Origin: Rhizophagus prolifer
Lineage: Eukaryota > Glomeromycota > Glomeromycetes > Glomerales > Glomeraceae
Direction of reading: 5' to 3'
Length of the DNA stretch: 64,000 nucleotides
Assembly (NCBI GenBank): GCA_019425655.1
Contig: NQWY01000012.1
Span: 1 to 64,000, forward strand
Shown: positions 17,115-25,791 of the stretch, in pieces
Layout of the letters: each line of letters begins with the position of its first letter
How positions within the stretch are numbered: the first letter of the stretch is position 1
Notes under the pieces: model-generated
What the model saw: only the letters and a program-made list of their open reading frames with translations
The model's database searches: none
What the model was told of the DNA's origin: nothing
Translations under genes and position numbers: made by a program

Positions 17115-18161
17115 CTAATTTTTTTTTAGATCTTTATAGAAATTTAAAGTCAAAATTATTTGTTCAGCACTTAGTTTTTGATCATAAAGGCAGGATCCGA
17201 TCCCGTTAATCAATGAAAAATTGATATTCCCATCCTGATTTTTCTTATCATTAAACATCAGATCCATGATAGCACCGTTTTTGAATTCGGAGATATCTAT
17301 ATAAGGAAATAATCTTTGGATCTTACTGATGATCACAGATGAAACCTCTACATCTATCAATCCGCAGAGAAATGCCAGATGCGTTTCACAGATCATTCCC
17401 AGAGCAACCGCTTCTCCGTGAGGAATCAGATTCCCTTTTTTAAGGAACAGGCTTTCTACGGCATGACCAATCGTGTGTCCAAAGTTGAGCGTTTTTCTCA
17501 CATTTTCTTCCTTGAAATCTTTGGAAACCACTTCATTTTTAATTGCCATACTTCTATTGATAAAAGGTGTAATAGATTCCGGAGTTATTTTATGCAATGA
17601 ACTCAAATCATTCCAATGAGCTGCATCAGCAATCAGACCGTGTTTCAGCATCTCTGCAAAGCCACTTCTCAGTTCTTCGAACTTTAATGTTTCAAGAAAT
17701 CCCGGATAAAAGAAAATAGCTTCCGGCAAAGCAAAAGTTCCAATGATATTTTTAAGATACTGATGATCAATTCCCGTTTTCCCGCCAATCGAAGCATCAC
17801 ACATCGACAATAATGTGGTCGGAATATTAATAAATTTAAAACCTCTTTTATAGGTTGATGCCACAAAACCGCCTAAGTCGGTAATAACGCCGCCGCCAAG
17901 ATTAATCAAAAGAGATTTTCTGTCAGCTTCCATTTCCGAAAAAATCTCCCAAAGCTGCGTTGCTGTTTCGATATTCTTATGTTCTTCGCCTGCTTCTATT
18001 TCTATAACTTCAAAAGGAGCATCAGTTTCCAGATTCGGGAGCAAAACCGGTAAGCAGTGATTATGTGTGTTCTCATCAACCAGAATGAAAATTTTGCTTG
18101 GTTTGATTTGATCTATATATTCGTTAAGGCTTGTAAAATCCTTATCCAGTTCCTTGATCAT
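17115..18161 (-). CDS. aroB: 3-dehydroquinate synthase
   Basis: Second step of the shikimate pathway: converts DAHP to 3-dehydroquinate using NAD and a divalent metal. Family motifs are EAGEEHKNIET, the nucleotide-binding GGGVITDLGGFVASTYKRG, the metal-ligand stretch GFAEMLKHGL, and NFGHTIGHAVE followed by HGEAVALGM. The 348 residues are normal. It has its own leader, and the neighbouring genes are unrelated to aromatic synthesis. Confidence 0.95.
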   Translation of the reverse strand: MIKELDKDFTSLNEYIDQIKPSKIFILVDENTHNHCLPVLLPNLETDAPFEVIEIEAGEEHKNIETATQLWEIFSEMEADRKSLLINLGGGVITDLGGFVASTYKRGFKFINIPTTLLSMCDASIGGKTGIDHQYLKNIIGTFALPEAIFFYPGFLETLKFEELRSGFAEMLKHGLIADAAHWNDLSSLHKITPESITPFINRSMAIKNEVVSKDFKEENVRKTLNFGHTIGHAVESLFLKKGNLIPHGEAVALGMICETHLAFLCGLIDVEVSSVIISKIQRLFPYIDISEFKNGAIMDLMFNDKKNQDGNINFSLINGIGSCLYDQKLSAEQIILTLNFYKDLKKN

Positions 18162-18269
18162 AACTAATGTTTTAACAAAAGTAAGAACAAAATAGGAATA
18201 ATCGGTTTTAATTAGACAATGTTTGTATCACTTAACTCTATCAAATTGATGTGCCAGCTATTCAATTAA

Positions 18270-18303
18270 ATAAAAAAGAGAAGCTCAATCAATGGCTTCT
18301 CTT
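18270..18303 (-). terminator. Rho-independent terminator of the DUF4476 gene
   Basis: AAGAGAAGC / GCTTCTCTT stem; on the minus strand it is followed by TTTTTTA. Confidence 0.78.
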
Positions 18304-18309
18304 AATTTT

Positions 18310-19233
18310 TTATAATCTTGATATATAATCCCGCAATTCCTGGGCAGAACTTTGAAATTGAAACGAAGGATAGATCACAAAATAATTGTTTGGATCTGCA
18401 CATCGGGAATAAGCATATTTTGCTACATCTAATCTGTCTTTATCATAGTTTAAGGTTTCTATAAGTATTTTAATCTGTTCAGAAGTCACTATTGTGTTTC
18501 TTAATTGTTGCTTGATAACAGATACCTTATCACTGTCGAAGTTTGTTTTCCTGACAACCTGTAAAAAAGAATTAAACATCGTACTGTTCATGACATTTCC
18601 ATAATTTCCCTGGTTATTATTGTTTCCGTAAGAACCATTCTGCGTACCATAAAAAGGATCCCATTGTCCCGGATTGCCATTATTATATGGTGAATTCCAC
18701 ATATCGTTCCAGATATCACCATAATTGCCATAAGCCTGGTTTTGAAGCTGGTAAGTTCCTAAAAGATATAATCCACGATTACTGAAGAAGTCCAAAACCA
18801 ATCTGGAATTATTCCGAACATTAATTCTTGTTCTGTAAAGCAAATACCCGTTTGCATAAACAGAAATGGGAACTAGACCGGGAATGATGTCAAAGAACCT
18901 GTATTTTCCTGATGAATTGGCAGACATCTGATCACCAACTTCTACTGTGTAAAAACCTCGTTCAGGAATTCTTAAAAATATCTCTGCATAACCGTAACCA
19001 TAATTCTGATTCCAGTTATAACCCGAATTGTTATTCCCTCTGTTGTTGCTGTTTTGATTATTCCTGTATCCCGAATTGTCGAGCGTCACTTCTTTTTTGC
19101 TGCTGTTTCCGTTTCTTTGGGACATTTCGCTTTTGGAAGCTTCATTTTTCAGTAGTTCACCAGCTTTTCCTGCCTCTTGCCCGAAAGAAATAATACTGAA
19201 AACTAATAAACAAGTAGTAAAAATATTTTTCAT
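18310..19233 (-). CDS. exported DUF4476-domain protein
   Basis: A 307-residue protein with a signal peptide ending ISFGQ. An asparagine/glycine-rich low-complexity stretch follows (NNRGNNNSGYNWNQNYGYG), then a beta-rich PEGA-like part (YTVEVGDQMSANSSGKYR, ISVYANGYLLYRTRINVRN). The C-terminal 90 residues (FDSDKVSVIKQQLRNTIVTS through SAQELRDYISRL) match the helical DUF4476 domain of Bacteroidota. No catalytic residues stand out. Probably periplasmic or surface-located; function unknown. Confidence 0.75.
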   Translation of the reverse strand: MKNIFTTCLLVFSIISFGQEAGKAGELLKNEASKSEMSQRNGNSSKKEVTLDNSGYRNNQNSNNRGNNNSGYNWNQNYGYGYAEIFLRIPERGFYTVEVGDQMSANSSGKYRFFDIIPGLVPISVYANGYLLYRTRINVRNNSRLVLDFFSNRGLYLLGTYQLQNQAYGNYGDIWNDMWNSPYNNGNPGQWDPFYGTQNGSYGNNNNQGNYGNVMNSTMFNSFLQVVRKTNFDSDKVSVIKQQLRNTIVTSEQIKILIETLNYDKDRLDVAKYAYSRCADPNNYFVIYPSFQFQSSAQELRDYISRL

Positions 19234-19365
19234 AAATAATAGTTTAATAATATTCTAATAAAATCTATTATTATGCCAAAATAAAAATCAATTAAAATAA
19301 TATTTAAAAAAAAAGAAAAGATGAAAAAGTTAAATTAGCCTTGTTTTTTTACATTGATAAAGGTC

Positions 19366-19398
19366 AAAAAAAAGAGAAGCTTGCGCTTCTCTTTTTAT
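19366..19398 (-). terminator. Rho-independent terminator of lpdA
   Basis: AAAGAGAAG / CTTCTCTTT stem with a short loop and T-runs on both sides, so it could work in either direction. It lies about 20 bases after the lpdA stop. Confidence 0.8.
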
Positions 19399-19415
19399 AT
19401 AATCTCCATAATCTA

Positions 19416-20819
19416 TTACATATGAATAGAACGCTTGTCCGTTGCATCCAAAGCAGCTTCTTTTACGGCTTCTGCATAAGTCGGGTGCGCGTGAGACATT
19501 CTTGAGATATCTTCTGCACTTGCACGGAATTCCATGGCTGTAACACCTTCTGCAACCAAATCTGCAGCTCTTGCCCCGATCATATGAAATCCTAAAACTT
19601 CGTCAGTCTTTGCATCAGCTAAGATTTTTACAAATCCGTCCGTGTCACCACTTGCACGGCTTCTTCCCAAAGCTCTCATTGGGAAATTCCCTACTTTGTA
19701 ATCTATACCTTCTGCTTTCAGTTGTTCTTCTGTTTTACCAACACCTGCAACTTCCGGCCAAGTGTAAACAACACCCGGAATCAGGTTATAATTGATATGT
19801 GGCTTTTGTCCTGCCAAAGTCTCAGCAACAAAAGTTCCTTCCTCTTCTGCTTTGTGAGCCAGCATTGCACCTGCAACAACGTCTCCGATTGCATAGATAT
19901 TGGAAACGTTAGTCTGAAGGTGGTCATTGGTTTTCACTCGTCCTCTTTCGTCCAGTTCCACACCGGCTTTTTCCAATCCAAGGCCGTCCGTATAAGGTCT
20001 ACGTCCTACGGAAACAAGAACATAATCTCCGTCAAAAGTTACCTCTTCCCCCTTTTTATTTTTTGCAGTTATTTTCACAGAATCTCCATTTCTCTCCACT
20101 GCAGAAACGGCTGTAGAAAGCTCGAATTTCATCCCTTGTTTTCTAAGGACTTTTTGCAATTCTTTTGACAGACTTCCGTCCATTCCCGGGATAATCTTAT
20201 CCATAAATTCCACAACAGTCACCTGAGAACCTAATCTCAAATAAACAGAACCTAATTCAAGTCCGATAACACCGCCACCTATAACCACTAAATGCTTAGG
20301 AATTTCTTTCAAATTCAAAGCTTCTGTGGAAGTGATGACTCTTTCTTTATCTAAAGTGATGAATGGCAAACTGGATGGTTTTGAACCGGTTGCGATAATA
20401 GTGTATTTTGAATCGATGATTTCTGAAGAACCGTCGTTTTTCGTCACTTTGATTTGTGTTGCAGACTCAAAGCTTCCAACACCTTCAAAAACAGTGATCT
20501 TGTTTTTGTCCATCAGGAAGTTGATTCCTTTTGTCGTTTGTTCTACAACACCGTTTTTACGCTCAATCATTTTTGCCAGATCCACTTTCGGCTCGTTGAT
20601 AATAATTCCGTAATCCGCAAATTCGTGTTTTGCCTTTTCAAAATGTTCAGAACTATCCAACAACGCTTTTGAAGGGATACAGCCTACGTTAAGGCATGTT
20701 CCGCCCAAAGTAGGATATTTTTCAATAATTGCTGTTTTGAAACCCAATTGCGCAGCTCTGATTGCTGCAACATATCCGCCAGGACCGGAACCGATAACGG
20801 TTACATCAAATTGATTCAT
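19416..20819 (-). CDS. lpdA: dihydrolipoyl dehydrogenase (E3)
   Basis: FAD enzyme that reoxidises dihydrolipoyl groups of 2-oxoacid dehydrogenase complexes and the glycine cleavage system. Visible are the FAD-binding GSGPGGYVAAIRAAQLG, the redox disulfide in GGTCLNVGCIPSK (C42 and C47), the NAD-binding GGGVIGLELG, the second FAD motif IYAIGDV and the C-terminal HAHPTYAEAVKEAA with the catalytic His-Glu pair. At 467 residues it is standard and lacks an N-terminal lipoyl domain. It stands alone, away from E1 and E2 genes. Confidence 0.96.
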   Translation of the reverse strand: MNQFDVTVIGSGPGGYVAAIRAAQLGFKTAIIEKYPTLGGTCLNVGCIPSKALLDSSEHFEKAKHEFADYGIIINEPKVDLAKMIERKNGVVEQTTKGINFLMDKNKITVFEGVGSFESATQIKVTKNDGSSEIIDSKYTIIATGSKPSSLPFITLDKERVITSTEALNLKEIPKHLVVIGGGVIGLELGSVYLRLGSQVTVVEFMDKIIPGMDGSLSKELQKVLRKQGMKFELSTAVSAVERNGDSVKITAKNKKGEEVTFDGDYVLVSVGRRPYTDGLGLEKAGVELDERGRVKTNDHLQTNVSNIYAIGDVVAGAMLAHKAEEEGTFVAETLAGQKPHINYNLIPGVVYTWPEVAGVGKTEEQLKAEGIDYKVGNFPMRALGRSRASGDTDGFVKILADAKTDEVLGFHMIGARAADLVAEGVTAMEFRASAEDISRMSHAHPTYAEAVKEAALDATDKRSIHM

Positions 20820-20853
20820 ATTTTTTGTGATTATTATTCGAAAAAAATTTCCT

Positions 20854-20876
20854 CAAATTTACGAATTTTAGAGCAA
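20854..20876 (-). promoter_or_regulatory. putative lpdA promoter (-7 box)
   Basis: TAAATTTG on the minus strand (20861-20854) matches the Bacteroidota -7 consensus TAnnTTTG, 34 bases before the ATG. A TTGC lies 11 bases upstream of it, which is closer than the usual -33 spacing. Confidence 0.45.
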
Positions 20877-20976
20877 TTTTAGAATATAATTTTAACACAA
20901 GGAATACGAAGTTGTTGTCAAAAAGAGCACCATTTAATCGATTTCATTTTGTGTTCTTTATGAAAGCTTTGAGACT

Positions 20977-20999
20977 TTGTGGTTAAAAAACTATTTTTG
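20977..20999 (+). promoter_or_regulatory. putative promoter of the yggS-type gene (-7 box)
   Basis: TATTTTTG at 20992-20999 matches TAnnTTTG, about 27 bases before the ATG. TTGT lies 11 bases upstream. Confidence 0.45.
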
Positions 21000-21026
21000 C
21001 ATTGGATTTTTCAAAATTGATTTACA

Positions 21027-21683
21027 ATGTCGCTCGAGCAAAATTATCAGAACATCCTTTCTCAGCTTCCGCAAAATGTAAAGCTGGTTGCAGTTTCCAA
21101 AACCAATCCTGCTGTTAAGATCAAAGAACTTTATGATTTGGGACAAAAAGCTTTTGGAGAGAACAAAGTTCAGGAATTACTGGAAAAACAACCCGTTCTT
21201 CCCAACGATATTGAGTGGCATCTGATTGGTCATCTACAAACCAACAAAGTGAAGTATATCGCCGGTTTTATCACAATGATAGAAAGTATCGACAGCGAAA
21301 AACTATTGAAAGAAGTTGATAAAGAGGCTGCAAAAAACAATAGAAAAATCAATGTTTTACTCCAGGTCAAAATCGCAAAGGAAGACACAAAATTTGGGTT
21401 AACAACAAACGAAGCCAAAGACATTTTCAGCCAATATCTAGCAGGAAATTTTCCTAATGTTGAAATCAAAGGGTTAATGGGAATGGCAAGTTTTGTGGAT
21501 GATGAGACTCAAATCCGTGAAGAATTTTCTATTCTGAAAAACCTTTTTGACGAATTGTCTCAATTGAAACCATTAGAGACCCTATCAATGGGAATGAGCG
21601 GTGATTTTCCGATTGCAATAGAATCGGGGTCTAATTCGGTAAGAGTTGGTTCAGCAATTTTTGGGGAACGGAATTATGTTTAA
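21027..21683 (+). CDS. YggS/PROSC-family pyridoxal-phosphate homeostasis protein
   Basis: A 218-residue single-domain TIM-barrel PLP protein thought to buffer free pyridoxal phosphate rather than catalyse a metabolic step. The PLP lysine is K25 in KLVAVSKTNP. AFGENKVQELLEK, IEWHLIGHLQTNKVK and SMGMSGDFPIAIESGSN with VRVGSAIFG are the diagnostic family motifs, the last ones binding the PLP phosphate. The length is slightly below the usual 225-235. It is monocistronic, flanked by repeat-like intergenic DNA on both sides. Confidence 0.9.
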   Translation: MSLEQNYQNILSQLPQNVKLVAVSKTNPAVKIKELYDLGQKAFGENKVQELLEKQPVLPNDIEWHLIGHLQTNKVKYIAGFITMIESIDSEKLLKEVDKEAAKNNRKINVLLQVKIAKEDTKFGLTTNEAKDIFSQYLAGNFPNVEIKGLMGMASFVDDETQIREEFSILKNLFDELSQLKPLETLSMGMSGDFPIAIESGSNSVRVGSAIFGERNYV

Positions 21684-21762
21684 ACACAAAGTTCATCAAG
21701 CATTAACACGATGTTCACTAGGAAACTTGTGCGCTTTGTGAATCGTTGTGTCTTTATGGTTT
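21684..21762. repeat. CACAAAG-type dispersed intergenic repeat
   Basis: Starts with AAACACAAAGTTC and ends with GCGCTTTGTG...TTGTGTCTTTATGG, an imperfect inverted arrangement of the same words seen at 39702-39778, 34763-34845 and 56495-56652. It fills the gap between two convergent genes. Confidence 0.5.
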
Positions 21763-22860
21763 TTATAAACCTTCATAAACTTTCATCAAATCTTTTGCAA
21801 TCACATCATCATTGAATTTCTGTGCAAACTGCAACCCTTTTTCCACACGGCGTTTTCTTTCAGATTCGTTGTCCCAGAGGAACAGGATTTTAGCTTTGAT
21901 ATCATCTACATTGTCAGGATTGACATAGACAGAATCCGGACCGCCGGCTTCTGGCAGACAGCTTGTATTACTTGTAATTACAACGGTTTCTGAAAACAAA
22001 GCTTCTATGACAGGAATCCCAAAACCTTCAAAAAAACTTGGATAAATAAAAATATCCGCCAACCTGTAAACCGAAGCTAATTCTTCCATAGAAACATCTT
22101 GAAGAAAATAAACTTCTACTCCGTTTTTTCTGATTTCAGACTCTATTTTTTTTACATATTTTTTTTTCTTTCTGCTTCCCACAACTACTAATGGAATACC
22201 AGAATCCTTAAGGGCTTTTACAACATTCAAAAGGTTTTTTCTTTCTTCGATAGTTCCGACATTCAGGAGAAACCTATCAGGAAGATCGAATTTTTCTTTA
22301 ACCTGTTCTAAAAATTCGTCAGTTGGCTTTTCTTTGAAACCGGCGTGACAGCCTTGGTAAACGACATCAATTTTATTTTCTTTGATTTTCAGAAAATGGA
22401 TAATATCTTCTTTAGTCTGCTGAGAGATTGCAATAATTCTATCCGCTGTATTAGCTGCTTTTCTGAATTTCCAAAAATGGATTTTTCTATCAAACCAAGT
22501 GTAATATTGGGGAAATCTTACAAAAATCAAATCATGGATCGTCACCACTTTTTTGATTGGCTTTTTGTTCCATTTCAAAGGCAATTCACCGGATAACCCG
22601 TGAAAAATATCCGCACCTATATTTTGTGCATCTTTTCCCATTTTGAATTGTCTGGACATTGTCCCATCGGAAGTTTTCACAAAAGAAACATTGGGCAAGT
22701 CCAAGATATCTCTACCTCGTTCCGACTTGTTCTTGTTAAGAAGAATATATTGATTTTGTGGATAAAACTCAGCAAGAATCCTAACCAGGTCACGAGAATA
22801 GTTTCCTAAACCAGATGTGTTATGAAAAAAACGTTTGGCATCGTAAGCAATCTTCATCAA
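21763..22860 (-). CDS. glycosyltransferase family 4 protein
   Basis: A 365-residue retaining GT-B glycosyltransferase. The C-terminal half has LLNVGTIEERKNL, a nucleotide-sugar region, and FFEGFGIPVIEAL, the E-x7-E signature of GT4 enzymes, followed by TSCLPEAGG. The N-terminal acceptor domain begins MKIAYDAKRFFHNTSGLGNYSR. It overlaps the upstream deacetylase gene by 4 bases, so it is the last gene of a four-gene cell-surface glycan operon (25742 to 21763). Donor and acceptor cannot be deduced. Confidence 0.87.
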   Translation of the reverse strand: MMKIAYDAKRFFHNTSGLGNYSRDLVRILAEFYPQNQYILLNKNKSERGRDILDLPNVSFVKTSDGTMSRQFKMGKDAQNIGADIFHGLSGELPLKWNKKPIKKVVTIHDLIFVRFPQYYTWFDRKIHFWKFRKAANTADRIIAISQQTKEDIIHFLKIKENKIDVVYQGCHAGFKEKPTDEFLEQVKEKFDLPDRFLLNVGTIEERKNLLNVVKALKDSGIPLVVVGSRKKKKYVKKIESEIRKNGVEVYFLQDVSMEELASVYRLADIFIYPSFFEGFGIPVIEALFSETVVITSNTSCLPEAGGPDSVYVNPDNVDDIKAKILFLWDNESERKRRVEKGLQFAQKFNDDVIAKDLMKVYEGL

Positions 22861-23645
22861 TTCTTATTTTTTTGAGTCCAATTTTCTAAAAAATCCCTGG
22901 TTGTAGAAAACTGATAATTATTTTTTTTTGCCCATTTGATAAAATCATCAAACCGCTTTATCATTACTTCATTCGTATTTTTGAAAGTAAAAGCCGGTAG
23001 TTTATATTTTGGATCCGATATATCCGCAAATTCCCAGGGATGAAAATAGATGTTCAAAAATCCTGTGGAACTTAATGATAATTGGGACAACAATTTATAA
23101 ATCCAAAGTGGAAAGTTATGAAAACTTAACCAAAATAGAGGAATCCTGAATATTGTAGAAACCGAAGCAGGAAATTGTAAGACCTTTTTTTGCCAGAATG
23201 GTTTTCTGCTGACGCTGAAGTTGTTATATCTCCCAGGCAGATAAGTCGGGTTAATGGAAGAATTATAAAAATAGCCTGCATTAGAAACAGCATCTTCCGA
23301 CACGGGACTCATTCTCGGCATCCTTAGCCCTACTACTTTTGTATCGAATAATTGTTCTAATTCCTTTCTGGACTCTGACAGATGCTTTTCCTCAAAATCC
23401 GAATGAAACCAAGTGTGAGAAGCCAACTCGTGCCCTTCGGAAAGTAATTGCTGAATCAAATCTTTATTATTTTCGGCAAAAACAACTGTGGAAAAAAAAG
23501 TAGCTTTGATATGATTCTCATTCAAAATCCTGAGAATATTTTGCAATCCTTTCCTGGAAACAGCCAATTGCTCTTCCAAAGCAATTTCGCCATTATATTC
23601 CAAAGGCATATCAAACTCTTCGATATCGAAACTTAATAGAATCAT
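22857..23645 (-). CDS. polysaccharide deacetylase family protein
   Basis: A 262-residue NodB-homology protein. LLSFDIEEFD carries the aspartates of motif 1, and HELASHTWFHSDF carries the metal histidine pair of motif 2. RMPRMSPVS resembles motif 3, and NIYFHPWEF near the end supplies the last conserved histidine. No signal peptide is present, so it acts in the cytoplasm or at the inner face of the membrane, like deacetylases working on lipid-linked sugars. It sits between GT4 and GT2 genes with 4-base and 0-base spacing. Confidence 0.85.
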   Translation of the reverse strand: MILLSFDIEEFDMPLEYNGEIALEEQLAVSRKGLQNILRILNENHIKATFFSTVVFAENNKDLIQQLLSEGHELASHTWFHSDFEEKHLSESRKELEQLFDTKVVGLRMPRMSPVSEDAVSNAGYFYNSSINPTYLPGRYNNFSVSRKPFWQKKVLQFPASVSTIFRIPLFWLSFHNFPLWIYKLLSQLSLSSTGFLNIYFHPWEFADISDPKYKLPAFTFKNTNEVMIKRFDDFIKWAKKNNYQFSTTRDFLENWTQKNKN

Positions 23646-24575
23646 TTATAAATTTTTTGAACGAATGATGTAATTAGGCCTTTCTTTTACCTGCTTGAAA
23701 ATTTTACCCAGATAAATTCCGAAAATCCCCAGGATAATCAATTGTAATCCGCCAAAAAAAACAATCGTCATAATGAGTGATGCCCAGCCGGATATTTCCG
23801 TTCCGGAAACAAAAGATTCGATGACATAAATTCCATAGCCGACAACAGAAAGCACAGAAAACATAAATCCCAGATAAGCCGCAAGATAAAGTGGTTTTAC
23901 ACTGAAGGCTGTAATTCCTGTAAATGCAAACTTCATCATTTTCTTGATATTATAACTGCTTTCGCCAGCGTTCCTCTCACCAGCTAAAAAATTGACCGAT
24001 GCCTGCCTGAAGCCCATCCAGCTTGTTAAACCTCTTAAAAACAAATCGTCTTCGTTAAATTTTTTGAAGATTTCTACCACACTTGCATCCATCAATCGAA
24101 AGTCAGAACCTCCACCTTTTTTCAAATCGACATCAGAAATCCTGGACAGAAATCTGTAAAAAATCTCCGATGTTTTTTTCTTGAAATAAGAAATCTCCTT
24201 AGGATATTTTCTGTTGGTCAAAACCACATCAAAACCTTCCTCCCATTTCCGGATCATCTCGGGAATAAGTTCCGGTGGATGTTGCAAGTCGGCATCCATA
24301 GAAATCACGGCATTCCCGTCTGCAAAATCCATCCCAGCTTTAACAGCCGGCTGATGTCCAAAATTTCGTGAGAACTCTATAAACTTAATTTCGCTGTGAT
24401 TTGTAGCAAGTTCCTCTAAAATCAGTTGTGTTCTATCCCTGCTACCGTCATTGACAAAAATGATTTCGAAATAATAATCTTCAAGCTGCGAAAAAACAGT
24501 CTTTATTCTCTGATAAATCAGAGAAATATTGCCTTCTTCGTTATGAGCGGGAATTACAACCGAAATTTTTTTCAT
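23646..24575 (-). CDS. glycosyltransferase family 2, membrane-anchored (DPM/GtrB-like)
   Basis: A 309-residue GT2 enzyme. KISVVIPAHNEEGNI starts the GT-A fold, and SMDADLQHPPELIP carries the DxD metal/nucleotide motif; KGGGSDFRLMD is typical of the dolichyl/undecaprenyl-phosphate sugar synthases. Two C-terminal helices (LAAYLGFMFSVLSVVGYGIY and IMTIVFFGGLQLIILGIFGI) anchor it. It probably makes an undecaprenyl-phosphate sugar that the GT87-like neighbour at 24588 could use. It abuts the deacetylase gene directly. Confidence 0.87.
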   Translation of the reverse strand: MKKISVVIPAHNEEGNISLIYQRIKTVFSQLEDYYFEIIFVNDGSRDRTQLILEELATNHSEIKFIEFSRNFGHQPAVKAGMDFADGNAVISMDADLQHPPELIPEMIRKWEEGFDVVLTNRKYPKEISYFKKKTSEIFYRFLSRISDVDLKKGGGSDFRLMDASVVEIFKKFNEDDLFLRGLTSWMGFRQASVNFLAGERNAGESSYNIKKMMKFAFTGITAFSVKPLYLAAYLGFMFSVLSVVGYGIYVIESFVSGTEISGWASLIMTIVFFGGLQLIILGIFGIYLGKIFKQVKERPNYIIRSKNL

Positions 24576-24587
24576 TGGAGCATGTCT

Positions 24588-25742
24588 TTAATCTAATTTA
24601 TAATCCTTTTCAAAATCCCGGGTTAACAATTCGTATATAACCCTGAACCAAACCAAAATGCATGGAATTGCTTTTGTGGAATATTTAACAAAAACATTTT
24701 CTTTTATAGATTTTGGAAATAAATCTGAAAATGCGAAACAAGTAAAAATCATTACAAAAATCAATAACCCTATATCCAATTTTGAAAATCTCTTTTGCAT
24801 CAGAAACCAAAGCATAACACCAGCAATTGCAATGATATAGGTCGGACTTTCTGAACCCGAGCTGAAAAGAACAACAAACAATAATGTTGACGCTAAAATC
24901 ATCAGTTGAAATGGCAAATGTTTGTACTGTTTGATCCTGAGATAAGGCAGCATAAAAATGATAGCTCCCGGAATCAGAAAAACCAGATTTGAAATGCTTG
25001 CATTCTGTAAAATCCTTCTCACAACACCCATTAACGAATAATCCTGACGTGTTCCCAAGGCTTGATTTTCAAGATTTTTTCCGGACAAAGAAGTATACCA
25101 ATCGAGGTATGATTGAATTCCAAATTTCGGACTGGAAATCAGCATTGGTAAAACAAAGAACAGGATTGCGAGGATTATAAAACTCAGAATAAACCGAAGT
25201 TGGTTTTTAATAAAAAAGAATGCGGAAAGTCCTACAATGCCATAAACTTTCACAAAAGTTCCGATGAGAATTGAAAAGGCAGATTGGGTTTCTTTTCTTT
25301 CGTAAATATAAATTGCAGATAACATCAGCAATCCTGTCAAGATAATATCCTGCAGGCAAAGCCACGCAAAAAAAGATTTCTTTTTATCCGAAAACGGAAG
25401 TTTATAAACTGCATAAAGAAAAACTGATGTGATTGCCATATTCCATAGAACACAGCCTAGCCAATCCGGCATCATTGCAAAAGGTGCAATCAGAAGGCTG
25501 AAAAAAACACCATAGTGATTGCTGTCAAAAAATAGATCCGGATATTGCAGGAATATGTTTTTCTCTTGCAAAGTGCTATAAAACACACCTTTAAAAATCA
25601 GGTAATTATTATAACCGCCAGTTCCCCTCTTGTATTTGCTATAAGCAGTAACGCCTGCTACAATAATATAGATTACGAAAATGATTCTGTAATCTGAGAT
25701 AAATTTTAAGAATTTTTGTTTCACAAAATTGGCTATTAGCAT
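24588..25742 (-). CDS. GT87/DUF2029-like polytopic mannosyltransferase-type membrane protein
   Basis: A 384-residue protein with about ten predicted membrane helices. DSNHYGVFFSLLIAPFAMMPD after the first helix resembles the GT-C/GT87 (DUF2029) family, where an acidic residue in the first periplasmic loop is catalytic. GT87 enzymes use polyprenyl-phosphate sugars. It lies 12 bases before the GT2 gene whose product could supply such a donor, which supports a joint role. The family call is moderately sure; the substrate is unknown. Confidence 0.68.
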   Translation of the reverse strand: MLIANFVKQKFLKFISDYRIIFVIYIIVAGVTAYSKYKRGTGGYNNYLIFKGVFYSTLQEKNIFLQYPDLFFDSNHYGVFFSLLIAPFAMMPDWLGCVLWNMAITSVFLYAVYKLPFSDKKKSFFAWLCLQDIILTGLLMLSAIYIYERKETQSAFSILIGTFVKVYGIVGLSAFFFIKNQLRFILSFIILAILFFVLPMLISSPKFGIQSYLDWYTSLSGKNLENQALGTRQDYSLMGVVRRILQNASISNLVFLIPGAIIFMLPYLRIKQYKHLPFQLMILASTLLFVVLFSSGSESPTYIIAIAGVMLWFLMQKRFSKLDIGLLIFVMIFTCFAFSDLFPKSIKENVFVKYSTKAIPCILVWFRVIYELLTRDFEKDYKLD

Positions 25743-25791
25743 TAGATAACTGCCTATCAGATTTGACAGGCAGCTTTTATTTTTCTAAATC

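Noticed and set aside
25749-25775. Hairpin downstream of dapD as a terminator
   Set aside because: The T-rich flank is on the plus strand, but the gene is on the minus strand, and no plus-strand gene ends here; only a weak 6-bp stem.
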